64,000 nucleotides of DNA from Gammaproteobacteria bacterium. Lineage in GTDB: Bacteria > Pseudomonadota > Gammaproteobacteria > Xanthomonadales > Rhodanobacteraceae. The position numbers and the translations under genes were made by a program. The notes under the pieces are model-generated. The model made no database searches. It had not been told where the DNA came from and saw only the letters and a list, made by a program, of their open reading frames with translations. Positions 10,434-18,808 of the stretch are shown here, piece by piece (positions within the stretch are counted from its first letter, which is position 1; each line of letters begins with the position of its first letter). The stretch is from positions 32,001-96,000 of the forward strand of contig JAJPJT010000005.1 in assembly GCA_021324095.1 (NCBI GenBank), in the 5' to 3' direction.

Positions 10434-10750
10434 GCGCGCCTCCGCTTCTTCGCGGTGCGCGCAGCGGCTTTCAGGTAACCGCCGTTGCCCTGGTTCAGGA
10501 AGCGCGCGACACGCCCGATCGTCGTGATACTGACGGCGGTATGTTCGTGAATTTCGCGGTACGGCGTGCCCTTCAGCACGTGCGGCACCACCGTCCAGCG
10601 GTCGACCAGCGACTCCAGTTCGGCGGGCGTGCAGAGGTCGCGCAGGAAGGCGCGCATTTCCTCGACGTCGCGCATCGCCAGCAAGGCCTTGCACAGGCTG
10701 GTCTCGGCCGAGTCGGCCGGGGTTTCCGGATTCAACATTCTGCGCTTCAT
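10430..10750 (-). CDS. TrpR/YerC-family transcriptional regulator, probable histidine-operon repressor
   Basis: 106 residues from the ATG encoding MKRRMLNPETP. A TTG at 10798 would add 16 residues but would start inside the operator, so I prefer the ATG. The body LCKALLAMRDVEEMRAFL and LCTPAELESLVDRW, then the helix-turn-helix region GTPYREIHEHTAVSITTIGR with a following FLNQGNGGY, match the TrpR-like YerC/YecD family. It is the first gene of the his operon, overlapping hisG by 4 bp. A 24-bp palindrome lies 47 bp upstream of the start. Autoregulated, histidine-responsive repression is the likely role (inference from position and family); the C-terminus is strongly basic (KKRRRA). Confidence 0.85.
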   Translation of the reverse strand: MKRRMLNPETPADSAETSLCKALLAMRDVEEMRAFLRDLCTPAELESLVDRWTVVPHVLKGTPYREIHEHTAVSITTIGRVARFLNQGNGGYLKAAARTAKKRRRA

Positions 10751-10796
10751 TCGTGTCTGCCCGATGTCCGCGCCGCCGTCTTCGTGTCTCTCGACC

Positions 10797-10820
10797 AATG
10801 TATTAATGCGTTAATAGATT
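10797..10820. promoter_or_regulatory. Palindromic operator upstream of the his operon
   Basis: A 24-bp inverted repeat: arms AATnTATTAA and TTAATAnATT separated by TGCG, with every arm position symmetrical except the single n. It is AT-rich in an otherwise GC-rich setting and lies just upstream of the TrpR-family regulator that heads the his operon. TrpR-family regulators bind comparable palindromes. It is therefore the probable autoregulatory operator; the promoter it overlaps was not resolved. About 75 bp of featureless sequence separate it from the hutH-like stop at 10898. Confidence 0.7.
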
Positions 10821-10897
10821 TGAGCAAAGCATAACCAGGTATTGCCCGCGGCGCAAGCACCGCGCAAACGGAACCTCAGGAGTCGTTCAAGCAGGCG

Positions 10898-12784
10898 TCA
10901 GAACGCGAATGCCCGCTCACGCACCAGCCGGCAGGCCGCGGCGAGGTCGTGCTGCATCGCGCGATCGCGGTGCATGAAGGCGATCGACTGGCGCAGCCGC
11001 GCGTGCACCGCGGCCACCACACCGCCCGGCTGGAATTCGCCCGCATCCGCCAATTGCGTGGCCAGCGCCTGCAATTCGGACTCGAACTGCGTCCTCTGCT
11101 CGTCCGCGGCGGGCGGCGGGTTGTCGATCTTCTCGGCCAGCGCCTGCCAGCCGCCCTTGGCCGCCAGTCGCCGCGCCGCGTCGAGCATGTCGTTGCGGTA
11201 ATCCAGCGCTTGCGCTGCGGTGTACAACTCCAGCGCCAGCACGTCGGCGAGGTCGCGCGTCATGTCCAGCACCTGGCGTGCTTCGTTGGCGCCCATCGAC
11301 ACGTGGTCCTCGGCGTTGGCGCTGGTCGGGATCGAATACACGCTGGCAGGATGCGCGCGGGTCGCGAGGTCGTTGACCAACGCCGCCGCGGTGTATTGCA
11401 CGATCATGAAGCCGGAATCGGTGCCGTCTTCGTTGCCGGTGAGGAACGCGGGCAATCCGTCATTCGTGGCGGGATCGACGAGCTTGTTGAGACGACGTTC
11501 GGAAATCGAGGCCAATACCGGGATCGCCGCCTTGACGTAGCTCATCACCAGCGCCAGCGGCATGCCGTGGAAGTGGCCGGCGGAGATCACTTGATCTTCG
11601 ATGTGCTTCGCGTTCTCCGCATCCGGGAAGATCAGCGGATTGTCGGTGACCGCGTTCAATTCGATGTCGATGACGCGGCACGCCTGCGCCCAGGCGTCGC
11701 GCACCGCGCCGTGCACCTGCGGCATGCAGCGCAGGCAATAGGCGTCCTGCGGCTGGTGTTTCTTGCCGCCCCTGAACGGCAGGAAGCGCTGGTAGAACGC
11801 TTCGCGCCCGTGGCGCTTGTCGGCCGGGACCCACTCCCAGCGGATGTCGAACGAAAGCTTCTGGTCTTCCGGCGTGCTCCACGCCTGCGCGGTCCAGGTG
11901 CGAAAGCGCGGCACCAGATGATACGGAATGTCGATCAACGTGGAGCCACGCAGCAACTCGCGCACGTGTTTCGCGGCAACCGCCTGGCCCGGATGTGGAC
12001 GCAGCGCATGGACCTCCTCGCGCAACGCGCCGCTGCGGCCTGCGAACGCATCCAGTGTCATTGCCGCCGCGAGGTCGGCCACGCCGAGCAGGTATTCGAG
12101 TTCGTCCAGCGCCAGCACCGCGGTCGCGAGCATCTGCGCGGTGCCATTGTTGAGCGCCAGGCCCTCCTTGAAGGAAAGTTTCACCGGTTGCAGACCCGCA
12201 CGACGCAAGGCTTCGCCGCCGGCCATGCGCTCGCCTTCGTGAAACGCTTCGCCGCCGCCCAGCAACACGATCGCGAGATGCGACAGCGGCGCAAGGTCGC
12301 CGCTCGCGCCCACCGAACCTTTCGCGGGCACCACCGGCACGATGCCGGCATTCAACATCGCCGCGAGCGCTTGCAACGTTTCGACGCGGATGCCCGAATG
12401 CCCGCGCATCAGCGTGTTGATGCGGATCGCCAGCATCGCGCGCACCACGTCGGCCGCCAGCGGCTCGCCCACGCACACCGCGTGGGTGATGATGAGGTTG
12501 TGCTGCAATTCCTCGGGCAGCGTTTCGTCGCGCGGGGCGGGATTGCCGCCGGGCAGTTCGTCGCGCGCCCGGTGTGCGCCCAGCAACTTGTCCGCGTTGC
12601 TGCCGAAACCCGTGGTGACACCGTAGATCGGCTCGCCGCAGCGCACCTTGTCGGCAATGAAATCCGCCGCGCGTTGCACCCTTGCGAGTTGCGCCGCGTC
12701 GAGTTCGACCTTCGCGCCGTCGCGCGCAATCGCGACCACGTCGGCACGCGTGAGATGGCTGCCATCGAGACGGATCGTCGTCAT
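10898..12784 (-). CDS. Histidine ammonia-lyase-like MIO enzyme, long form
   Basis: 628 residues, against about 510 for typical HutH. The MIO-forming triad Ala-Ser-Gly is intact in [15 protein letters not shown] (160-162), the catalytic Tyr is in IYGVTTGFG (Y54), and the selectivity position reads ITHAVCVG, where HAL enzymes usually have Ser-His. Extra sequence occurs at about 66-90 and especially about 279-345, between [15 protein letters not shown] and the conserved [13 protein letters not shown]. The start overlaps the hisS stop by 4 bp, so it is coupled to histidyl-tRNA synthetase, and no hutU/hutI/hutG lies nearby. Histidine is the likely substrate from the conserved His, but a different aromatic amino acid or a specialised role is possible. 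Confidence 0.82.
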   Translation of the reverse strand: MTTIRLDGSHLTRADVVAIARDGAKVELDAAQLARVQRAADFIADKVRCGEPIYGVTTGFGSNADKLLGAHRARDELPGGNPAPRDETLPEELQHNLIITHAVCVGEPLAADVVRAMLAIRINTLMRGHSGIRVETLQALAAMLNAGIVPVVPAKGSVGASGDLAPLSHLAIVLLGGGEAFHEGERMAGGEALRRAGLQPVKLSFKEGLALNNGTAQMLATAVLALDELEYLLGVADLAAAMTLDAFAGRSGALREEVHALRPHPGQAVAAKHVRELLRGSTLIDIPYHLVPRFRTWTAQAWSTPEDQKLSFDIRWEWVPADKRHGREAFYQRFLPFRGGKKHQPQDAYCLRCMPQVHGAVRDAWAQACRVIDIELNAVTDNPLIFPDAENAKHIEDQVISAGHFHGMPLALVMSYVKAAIPVLASISERRLNKLVDPATNDGLPAFLTGNEDGTDSGFMIVQYTAAALVNDLATRAHPASVYSIPTSANAEDHVSMGANEARQVLDMTRDLADVLALELYTAAQALDYRNDMLDAARRLAAKGGWQALAEKIDNPPPAADEQRTQFESELQALATQLADAGEFQPGGVVAAVHARLRQSIAFMHRDRAMQHDLAAACRLVRERAFAF

Positions 12785-14157
12785 GCGCGTTGCACCTCGT
12801 CCTGCGCCAGTTCCACGCGCAACGCTTTCACCAATTCCGCGCGCGGCACCTCGAACTGGTCGCCGCGGCGCAAATCCTTCACCGCCACCGCGCCGCGCGC
12901 CAATTCGTCTTCGCCCGCGACTACTGCGAAGCGGATCCCGGCCCGATCGGCGTACTTCAACTGCTTGCCCAGCTTGCCGCCTTCCAGCGCGATCTCGGTG
13001 GCGATGCCTGCGTCGCGCAGCTCCTTGGCGATGGCAAGGCACACCGGAAGCTGCGCGTCGTCCATCTGCGTCACCAGCACCTGCACGCTGCTGTCGGCGG
13101 TTTTCAGCAAGCCAGCTTCGCGCAATTGCCAGAACAGGCGCGTCAACCCGATCGAAATGCCGACGCCCGGCAACATGGACTTGGTGTAATTCGCGGCAAG
13201 GTTGTCGTAGCGGCCGCCGGAACAGATCGAACCGATGTCCGGATGCTCGTTCAACGTGGTTTCGTACACGGTCCCGGTGTAGTAATCGAGTCCACGCGCG
13301 ATGGAAAGGTTCAGCGCGAATCCCGACTCCGGCACACCGAAAGCGGCGACGGTATCCAGCACCTCGCGCAGTTCTGCCCTGCCCTGCTCGAATGTTTCCG
13401 TCCCGGAGCCGAGCGCATCGAGCTGCGCAAGCGCTTCGGCCAGTGAGGTGGAGCGTATCCCGACGAAGCGCATGACCTTGTCCGCCGCCTGCGAAGACAG
13501 GCCGAACGCCTCCCCGGTCAGCACGGCACGCACGTGGTCGGGCCCGCGCTTGTCAAGCTTGTCCACTTCGCGCAGCACCAGCATCTGCTTTTCGCCCTCG
13601 CCGATGCCGAGGCCTTCGAAGAAACCGCGCATCAGCTTGCGGTTGTTGAGCTGGATCGTGAACGCGCCGATGTCGAGCGCGCGGAACACCGCGTGGATCA
13701 CCGCCGGGATTTCGGCATCGTAGCGGATCGACAAGCTGTCCTTGCCGATCACGTCGATATCGCACTGGTAGAACTCACGGAAGCGGCCGCGCTGCGCGCG
13801 CTCGCCGCGGTACACGCGCTGCATCTGGTAACGCCGGAACGGAAACGCCAGGTCGCGTTCGTGTTCGGCCACGTAGCGCGCCAGCGGCACCGTCAGGTCG
13901 AAACGCAGCGCAAGTTCAGGGCGTCCCGACTGCTCCAGCGCGCCGGTCGACTGCACGAAATACACCTGCCGCTCGGTCTCGCCGCCGCTCTTGGTCAGGA
14001 GGATGTCGGCGAATTCGATCGCCGGGGTCTCGATGGGCAGAAATCCATACAGCTCGAAACCGCGCCGAATGGTGTCGAGCATCCGCTGGAACGCAATCTG
14101 CTCGCGTGGCAGCAGCTCCAACACGCCGGGCATGGTACGGGGCGTGGTCAACGCCAT
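12781..14157 (-). CDS. hisS: Histidyl-tRNA synthetase
   Basis: 458 residues from [17 protein letters not shown]; a GTG 15 bp upstream is possible but less likely. This class II synthetase charges tRNA-His. Motif 2 is in the [21 protein letters not shown] region, the histidine-binding loops [16 protein letters not shown] and [11 protein letters not shown] are intact, and the C-terminal anticodon-binding domain begins near residue 345. The first codons face tRNA-Pro on the other strand, so a promoter should lie in the 120 bp between them. The stop overlaps the lyase gene by 4 bp. Confidence 0.96.
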   Translation of the reverse strand: MALTTPRTMPGVLELLPREQIAFQRMLDTIRRGFELYGFLPIETPAIEFADILLTKSGGETERQVYFVQSTGALEQSGRPELALRFDLTVPLARYVAEHERDLAFPFRRYQMQRVYRGERAQRGRFREFYQCDIDVIGKDSLSIRYDAEIPAVIHAVFRALDIGAFTIQLNNRKLMRGFFEGLGIGEGEKQMLVLREVDKLDKRGPDHVRAVLTGEAFGLSSQAADKVMRFVGIRSTSLAEALAQLDALGSGTETFEQGRAELREVLDTVAAFGVPESGFALNLSIARGLDYYTGTVYETTLNEHPDIGSICSGGRYDNLAANYTKSMLPGVGISIGLTRLFWQLREAGLLKTADSSVQVLVTQMDDAQLPVCLAIAKELRDAGIATEIALEGGKLGKQLKYADRAGIRFAVVAGEDELARGAVAVKDLRRGDQFEVPRAELVKALRVELAQDEVQRA

Positions 14158-14208
14158 GGCTCGGAATCCCACGATAAAACCGCAAGATTACCAGTACGCG
14201 CCGCCGCC

Positions 14209-14248
14209 TTGCGCGCGCAAAGGCACGCCGAGTATCATTTGCGGCTCG
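14209..14248 (+). promoter_or_regulatory. Sigma-70-type promoter of tRNA-Pro with GC-rich discriminator
   Basis: TTGCGC (14209-14214), an 18-bp spacer and TATCAT (14233-14238), followed by the discriminator TTGCGGCTCG. The same discriminator, [GT]TGCGGCT[CG]G, directly follows the -10 boxes at both tRNA-Ser loci (34124 and 45197). GC-rich discriminators are typical of stringently controlled stable-RNA promoters. The mature tRNA begins at 14277. Confidence 0.65.
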
Positions 14249-14276
14249 CTGCGGGTTGCAAAGTCCGCGCGGTCGT

Positions 14277-14353
14277 CGGGGTGTAGCTCAGTCTGGTAGA
14301 GCGCTACGTTCGGGACGTAGAAGTCGCAGGTTCAAATCCTGTCTCCCCGACCA
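14277..14353 (+). tRNA. tRNA-Pro (CGG)
   Basis: 77 nt with encoded CCA. The anticodon loop TTCGGGA between CTACG and CGTAG stems gives CGG. The T-arm GCAGG-TTCAAAT-CCTGT and the D-arm AGCTCA-GTCTGGTAGA are regular. The acceptor CGGGGTG pairs with CTCCCCG except for a T-T mismatch at the sixth pair. It reads proline codon CCG, frequent in this GC-rich genome. Confidence 0.95.
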
Positions 14354-14394
14354 AAGTTTGCAACTCCCTCGCCTACCCGAGCAAAGTTCCGTTT

Positions 14395-14526
14395 GCGAGC
14401 TGTTGCTTGTAGACACCGCATCGAAGCGAGCTGTTGCTCCTAGACGCTCCATCGAGGCATGGCTGCGAGCTGTTGCTTGTAGACGGCGCACCGAAGCGGA
14501 CTGTTGCTTGTGGAAACTTCGCCGAA
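14395..14526. repeat. Four degenerate 31-bp direct repeats
   Basis: Starting at 14395, 14426, 14465 and 14496, each copy opens with GCG(A/G)(G/A)CTGTTGCT and closes with a CGAA-type end; the second copy carries about 8 extra bases. The array fills most of the gap between tRNA-Pro and pilZ. No CRISPR-like unique spacers separate the copies, since the repeats abut. No reading frame is convincing across it. Confidence 0.75.
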
Positions 14527-14550
14527 GAGAACTGCGGCAGCACGACCGCG

Positions 14551-14919
14551 TCACATCGTGTGCGTCGGCTTGTCGCCCCCTTGCAGCCCGGCCAGCAGGG
14601 TTTCGATCTTGGTGCGCGCATTGTCGCCGTCGGCGCTTTCGGTGAACTGGACGCCGATGCCGGCCGGCCGATTGCCCTGCGCTGCGATGGGCGTGATCCA
14701 GACCACGCGGCCGGTGGTCGCGACGCGCTCCGTTTCTTCAGGGAGGCTCATCAGCAAGAAGACCTCGTCGCCGAGGTTGTAACGCTTGTTGGTGGGCACG
14801 AACAGCCCTCCGCCCTTCACGAACGACATGTACGACTGGTACAGCGTCTGTTTGTCCTTGATGACGACCGGCAGGATGCCTTGACTGCCCATGCCGCCAA
14901 CACTGCCCCTCACGGCCAT
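14551..14919 (-). CDS. pilZ: Type IV pilus assembly protein PilZ
   Basis: 122 residues from MAVRGSVGGMG, with a GAGGAG ribosome site upstream; the longer frame to 14961 lacks a better site. It is a single PilZ domain (ILPVVIKDKQTLYQSYMSFV, KGGGLFVPT, LGDEVFLLMSLPEE, GRVVWITP, GIGVQF). The c-di-GMP signature RxxxR is missing, as in the pilus-type PilZ of Pseudomonas and Xanthomonas, which works through PilB and FimX-like partners rather than by binding c-di-GMP itself. PilZ follows holB in relatives; here a PIG-L deacetylase gene intervenes. Confidence 0.9.
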   Translation of the reverse strand: MAVRGSVGGMGSQGILPVVIKDKQTLYQSYMSFVKGGGLFVPTNKRYNLGDEVFLLMSLPEETERVATTGRVVWITPIAAQGNRPAGIGVQFTESADGDNARTKIETLLAGLQGGDKPTHTM

Positions 14920-14973
14920 CGTGACTGCTCCTCGAAATCCGCGGCGCCAGCTTGACGTCACCCCTTGCCGTGG

Positions 14974-15960
14974 TCAAGCATGGGGCGCCCCGAACCGGCA
15001 CCAACCCCAGCCGTCGAATACCCACGGCGACGGCAACGTGCAGTACAGCTTGACGTAGTACGGCGGCCGCAATGCCCGTGACGTTTTCCCCGCGGGAGCG
15101 CCGTCATTCCAGAACAGGTTGGCATCCGCACCGCCACACAGGCGAACCCTTTCGCCGCCCCCGGCATCGACCGCCAGCAAAGCCAAGGTCGGACGCAGCA
15201 GTCGCGGCGGCCGCCAAGGCAAGATCGCCCCGCTGCGATCGTGGCAGTCAAGCCCGGCCACGAAGCTCTCCGTCGGCGAGACGAAACGCATCAAGCGCCC
15301 GCGGCTGAGCGCCGTCTGGCTCGCGTGTGCCGCGACGGCGCTGCGCTTGCGTTGCTGCTCCGTTTCATCCAAGGCAAATAACGCCCGCTGCGGCATCCCT
15401 GGACGGGAGCGACCGTGCAACAGGTAGCCGAGGCATGCAGGCTTCACGGCGCCGGGCATCGCCTGGAACACCAGTTCCACCAGCACATGTATCGCGCTGT
15501 GGTCGGGATGACGGTCGACCAGATCCGGCAGCACCAATACCGTCGGGCGCTCCGCTTCGATCAGAGCCTGGAGCGCAGCGCGCATCGAGGTGGTGTCGAC
15601 CAGCAATTTCCAGGTTATCCCGCCGTCGGGCCAGCCCAGCCGGTGCACGCGAATGCGCTCCGCGCCAAGTGCGTGCAAGGCGGCGTCCGCTTCGGCGCGA
15701 CGCCGTGCGCCCCACGCGGTGCGCTGGCGCGCGGCAATCCACACCCGTCGTTCCAGCACACGTTGCGGCCACGGATTGTTCTCGCCGTCGGTGATGAACA
15801 CCACGCTCACGTCCGCGCCACAGGACAGCGCACGCTGGATCAGCCCGCCCGCTGCCAACGACTCGTCGTCGGGGTGCGGTGCCAATACCATCAATCTCGC
15901 GCCCGGCCGTTGCAGCAGCGCATCGGGATCGAGCAGGTCAGAGGGTTTTTCCAGGCGCAA
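14974..15960 (-). CDS. PIG-L (LmbE) family zinc deacetylase
   Basis: 328 residues. The zinc motif MVLAPHPDDESLAAGG (about residues 24-39) and the downstream RHPDHSAIHVLV motif supply the metal ligands of N-acetylglucosaminyl deacetylases. ITDGENNPWP is also typical. The protein is cytoplasmic with no signal peptide, and the C-terminal third has no family match I recognise. It lies between holB and pilZ, on the same strand, with 97 bp to holB. The substrate is probably an N-acetylated sugar conjugate, but the family also includes mycothiol and antibiotic enzymes. Confidence 0.85.
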   Translation of the reverse strand: MRLEKPSDLLDPDALLQRPGARLMVLAPHPDDESLAAGGLIQRALSCGADVSVVFITDGENNPWPQRVLERRVWIAARQRTAWGARRRAEADAALHALGAERIRVHRLGWPDGGITWKLLVDTTSMRAALQALIEAERPTVLVLPDLVDRHPDHSAIHVLVELVFQAMPGAVKPACLGYLLHGRSRPGMPQRALFALDETEQQRKRSAVAAHASQTALSRGRLMRFVSPTESFVAGLDCHDRSGAILPWRPPRLLRPTLALLAVDAGGGERVRLCGGADANLFWNDGAPAGKTSRALRPPYYVKLYCTLPSPWVFDGWGWCRFGAPHA

Positions 15961-16057
15961 GTCGGGTCGTCCTTCACTCGCCGGGGAGAAGGCTTCGCCT
16001 CAAAGCCGGTGCGCGATTCTGGCGCGTCCAGCTTGAGCTTGCGCTGACCGGCTGCGG

Positions 16058-17059
16058 TCAGGCATCCACACCTGCAGTCGACAGGCCATCGAGCCAGTGG
16101 AACAAGGCGAGATCCGCCCGCAGCGGCCCATTCAGCAGGATGCGCAGACGGTTGGCCGCGGCAAACTGCGCCGCAAGCACCTCGTCGTCCCAACCGGGGT
16201 CAAAGCGCGGGCGCTGCCCCGCTGCGCGTGTGCGCAAGCTGCCTTCGAGAAGGCGCGCTGCCTGCTCCAACCTTTGCGCCGGCTCGTCTTCCGCCCATGC
16301 CCTGGCGATAGCCCGCGCATCGCCCCGGCCTGACGCCAAGGCCAGGATGTCGCGCGCGACATCCTGGCGGCGCTGCATGCCTCCCCGCTCCGCCAGCAGC
16401 CAGGCTTGGCCCGGATTGCCTCCCGCGGCGGCGAGCAAGGCCTCGGCAGATCCGGCGACCCCGCGCGACGCCAGCCATTCAAGCGCCTCGGCCGGGGAAG
16501 GCACCGCAAAATCGATCCGCTGGCAACGGCTGCGGATCGTGGCACTGAGCCGCCAAGGTTGATCCGCGACCAGCACGATCAGGCTCGAGTCGGTCGGCTC
16601 TTCCAGGGTTTTCAACAAGGCATTTTGGGCGGCCGGGTTCATCAGTTCGGCCGGGTCGATCACCGCAACCTGCCAACCGTCGAGCTGGCTCGCCATCGCG
16701 AGTCGCGCAGAAAGTGCGCGGACCTGGTCGATCACGATTTCCTTGCGCAGCACGCCGGTTTTCGGATTGATTTCGAGCGTGACGAGCATCCGGTCCGGGT
16801 GCGTTCCCGCCGCGAGCAGTTTGCACGCCCGGCAGTGGCCGCACGCAATGCCATTGCACGGCTCCTGGCACAGCCGTGCACGGGCGAACGCTTCGGCCAG
16901 CGCGCGTTTGCCGAGACCCGCCGGTCCGCACAGCAGCAGCGCGTGCGGCAGGGTGCCGTTCGCGGCGCGCGCGGCCAGCACGTCCCATTGCGGGCGACAC
17001 CAGGATGGCAACGGTTCGCCCGGCGCTATCGCAACAATGGTCTCGGGCTCATCGCTCAT
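16058..17059 (-). CDS. holB: DNA polymerase III, delta' subunit
   Basis: 333 residues of the clamp-loader complex. The N-terminal AAA+ domain has a degenerate P-loop (CGPAGLGKRALAEAF), a zinc module with Cys ligands around CQEPCNGIACGHCRACK, the sensor region NALLKTLEEPTDSSLIVLV and the SRC motif in IRSRCQRIDF. The C-terminal helical domain is present. The start overlaps the tmk stop by 4 bp, a widely conserved pair. Delta' has no ATPase activity of its own in the family. Confidence 0.95.
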   Translation of the reverse strand: MSDEPETIVAIAPGEPLPSWCRPQWDVLAARAANGTLPHALLLCGPAGLGKRALAEAFARARLCQEPCNGIACGHCRACKLLAAGTHPDRMLVTLEINPKTGVLRKEIVIDQVRALSARLAMASQLDGWQVAVIDPAELMNPAAQNALLKTLEEPTDSSLIVLVADQPWRLSATIRSRCQRIDFAVPSPAEALEWLASRGVAGSAEALLAAAGGNPGQAWLLAERGGMQRRQDVARDILALASGRGDARAIARAWAEDEPAQRLEQAARLLEGSLRTRAAGQRPRFDPGWDDEVLAAQFAAANRLRILLNGPLRADLALFHWLDGLSTAGVDA

Positions 17060-17688
17060 GCGGCGATCCGTTTGCGCAATGCGTCGATTGCCACCACCGC
17101 CGCCTGCAGGACTGAGGCGGCCGGAAGCGTCGCATCAATGACATGGAACCGGTGAGGCTCCGCCTGCGCGCGCGCGCGGTACGCCGACCTCACCCGCTCG
17201 AAGAAGTCGTCGTGCTCGACCTCGATGCGATCGGAATCTCCACGCTCATTGGCCCTGGCACGGCCATGCGAGACGGAGATGTCCAGCAGCAAGGTCAGGT
17301 CCGGTTTCAGCCCTTCGGTCGCAATGCGCTCGAGTGCCGCGATGTAGGCGATGTCCACACCGCGACCTCCGCCCTGATAGGCGTAGCTTGCATCGGTGAA
17401 GCGATCGCACAGCACCCAACGTCCCGCCGCGAGCGCCGGCTGCAGCACCTCGCGCACCAGTTGGGCGCGTGCCGCGAACATCAGGAGAAGTTCGGTCTCG
17501 GCAGCAATCCCGCGGTACCGAGGATCGAGGACCAGCGTCCGGATCACCTCGCCGACGGGCGTCCCGCCGGGTTCGCGTGCGTACAGCAGGTCGAGTCCGC
17601 TGCGCTCGAAGTGATTGCGCAGCCCTGCCAGCAAGGTGCTCTTGCCGGCACCCTCGCCGCCTTCCAGCGTGATCAGGCAGCCCTTCAC
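17056..17688 (-). CDS. tmk: Thymidylate kinase
   Basis: 210 residues phosphorylating dTMP to dTDP. The P-loop is LEGGEGAGKSTL, the DR(Y/F) motif is LCDRFTDASYAYQGGGRGV, and the LID region follows LLLDISVSHGRARANERG. It overlaps mltG upstream and holB downstream by 4 bp each. The length is normal for the family. Confidence 0.97.
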   Translation of the reverse strand: MKGCLITLEGGEGAGKSTLLAGLRNHFERSGLDLLYAREPGGTPVGEVIRTLVLDPRYRGIAAETELLLMFAARAQLVREVLQPALAAGRWVLCDRFTDASYAYQGGGRGVDIAYIAALERIATEGLKPDLTLLLDISVSHGRARANERGDSDRIEVEHDDFFERVRSAYRARAQAEPHRFHVIDATLPAASVLQAAVVAIDALRKRIAA

Positions 17689-18755
17689 TGGCGCTTCTTC
17701 CCAAGGATGTACTTTTTCACCGCCGCATTCTGCTCGGCCAAGGTTGCAGAGAACTCGTGCGTTCCGTCGCCCTTCGCCACGAAGTACAGCGCGTCACCCG
17801 CAGCCGGATGCAGCACCGCGTGGATCGCGGCCCGGCTGGGCAGCGCGATCGGGGTCGGGGGCAGTCCGGCCCGCACGTAAGTGTTGTAGGGCGTATCGGT
17901 TTCGAGGTCCACCTTGTGGATCTTGCCGGTGTAGGCCGCACCCATGCCGAAGATCACGCTGGGGTCGGTGTCGAGTTTCATGCCGAGCTTGAGCCGTCGC
18001 TCGAACACGCCCGCGATCCTCGGCAACTCGGAGGGCACCGCGGTTTCCTTCTCGACCAGCGACGCAAGGATCAACGCCTGGTATGGCTGCTGGATCCAGA
18101 TGGATTTGTCGCGCTCCGCCCACTCTTGCGCGAGAAAGGTCTGCATCGCCTTGTGCGCGCGCGCCAGGATGTCGAGGTCGGACATGCCGAGAACGTAATC
18201 GTACGTGTCGGGCATGAACTCGCCTTCCGGAGATTGTCCAGGTGCTCCCAGTTTCGCCATCACCTGGGCGTCGCTCAACCCGTCGAGCTGGTGCGCGAGC
18301 CTGGGCGCTTGCTGCAACGCCTGCCGCACCTGCGCGAAGGTCCAGCCGTCGACCAGCGTCACGCGGCGATGCAGCACCCTGCCTGCCGCCATGTTTTCCA
18401 GCAGCACGGTCGGTGTCATGCCCGGCGCGAGCGCGTACTCGCCCGCATGCAGTTTGCTGGCGACGCCGAGGCGCCACGCCAGCGCCCGCCACAGCAGCGG
18501 CGGCGCATTGCTCAGCTGCTCGTCGCGCAATTGCTTGACGATGCCATTGAAGCCCTCGCCCTTCGCAATTTCCAGCGTCTGTCCCGGCGAACGAACAGCC
18601 AATGGCGTGCGCGTAAATTGCAGGTACGTGATCCCGGCCCACACGATCGCAGCGGCGATCGCCAACACGATGACGAGCAGCAACACACGCACCACGGCGT
18701 TGCCAGCCTGCGGCGCACGCAGCGCAGTCGTTTTGAGGAAGCGCGCCTGGTTCAT
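17685..18755 (-). CDS. mltG: Endolytic peptidoglycan transglycosylase MltG
   Basis: 356 residues with a single N-terminal membrane helix (about 21-43) and a periplasmic YceG-type domain. It cuts nascent glycan strands and helps set chain length. The catalytic Glu lies in ASLVEKETAVPSELPRIAG, with the typical LGMKLDTDPSVIFGMG and NTYVRAGLPPTPI blocks. The next gene upstream is fabF with 53 bp between; pabC, often found here in other gammaproteobacteria, is absent. The stop overlaps tmk by 4 bp. Confidence 0.95.
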   Translation of the reverse strand: MNQARFLKTTALRAPQAGNAVVRVLLLVIVLAIAAAIVWAGITYLQFTRTPLAVRSPGQTLEIAKGEGFNGIVKQLRDEQLSNAPPLLWRALAWRLGVASKLHAGEYALAPGMTPTVLLENMAAGRVLHRRVTLVDGWTFAQVRQALQQAPRLAHQLDGLSDAQVMAKLGAPGQSPEGEFMPDTYDYVLGMSDLDILARAHKAMQTFLAQEWAERDKSIWIQQPYQALILASLVEKETAVPSELPRIAGVFERRLKLGMKLDTDPSVIFGMGAAYTGKIHKVDLETDTPYNTYVRAGLPPTPIALPSRAAIHAVLHPAAGDALYFVAKGDGTHEFSATLAEQNAAVKKYILGKKRQ

Positions 18756-18808
18756 CCCTCGAGTCTAAACCAAGGCGACCGGATCCAACGGTGTCCGCGC
18801 ACGGTGGT

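Noticed and set aside
10949..13189. A 746-codon frame on the plus strand
   Set aside because: It is antisense to the lyase and hisS, both clearly genuine on the minus strand, and has the usual His/Arg-rich shadow composition.
14395..14526. CRISPR array
   Set aside because: Repeats of 31 bp abut each other and have no unique spacers; no cas gene is in the window.
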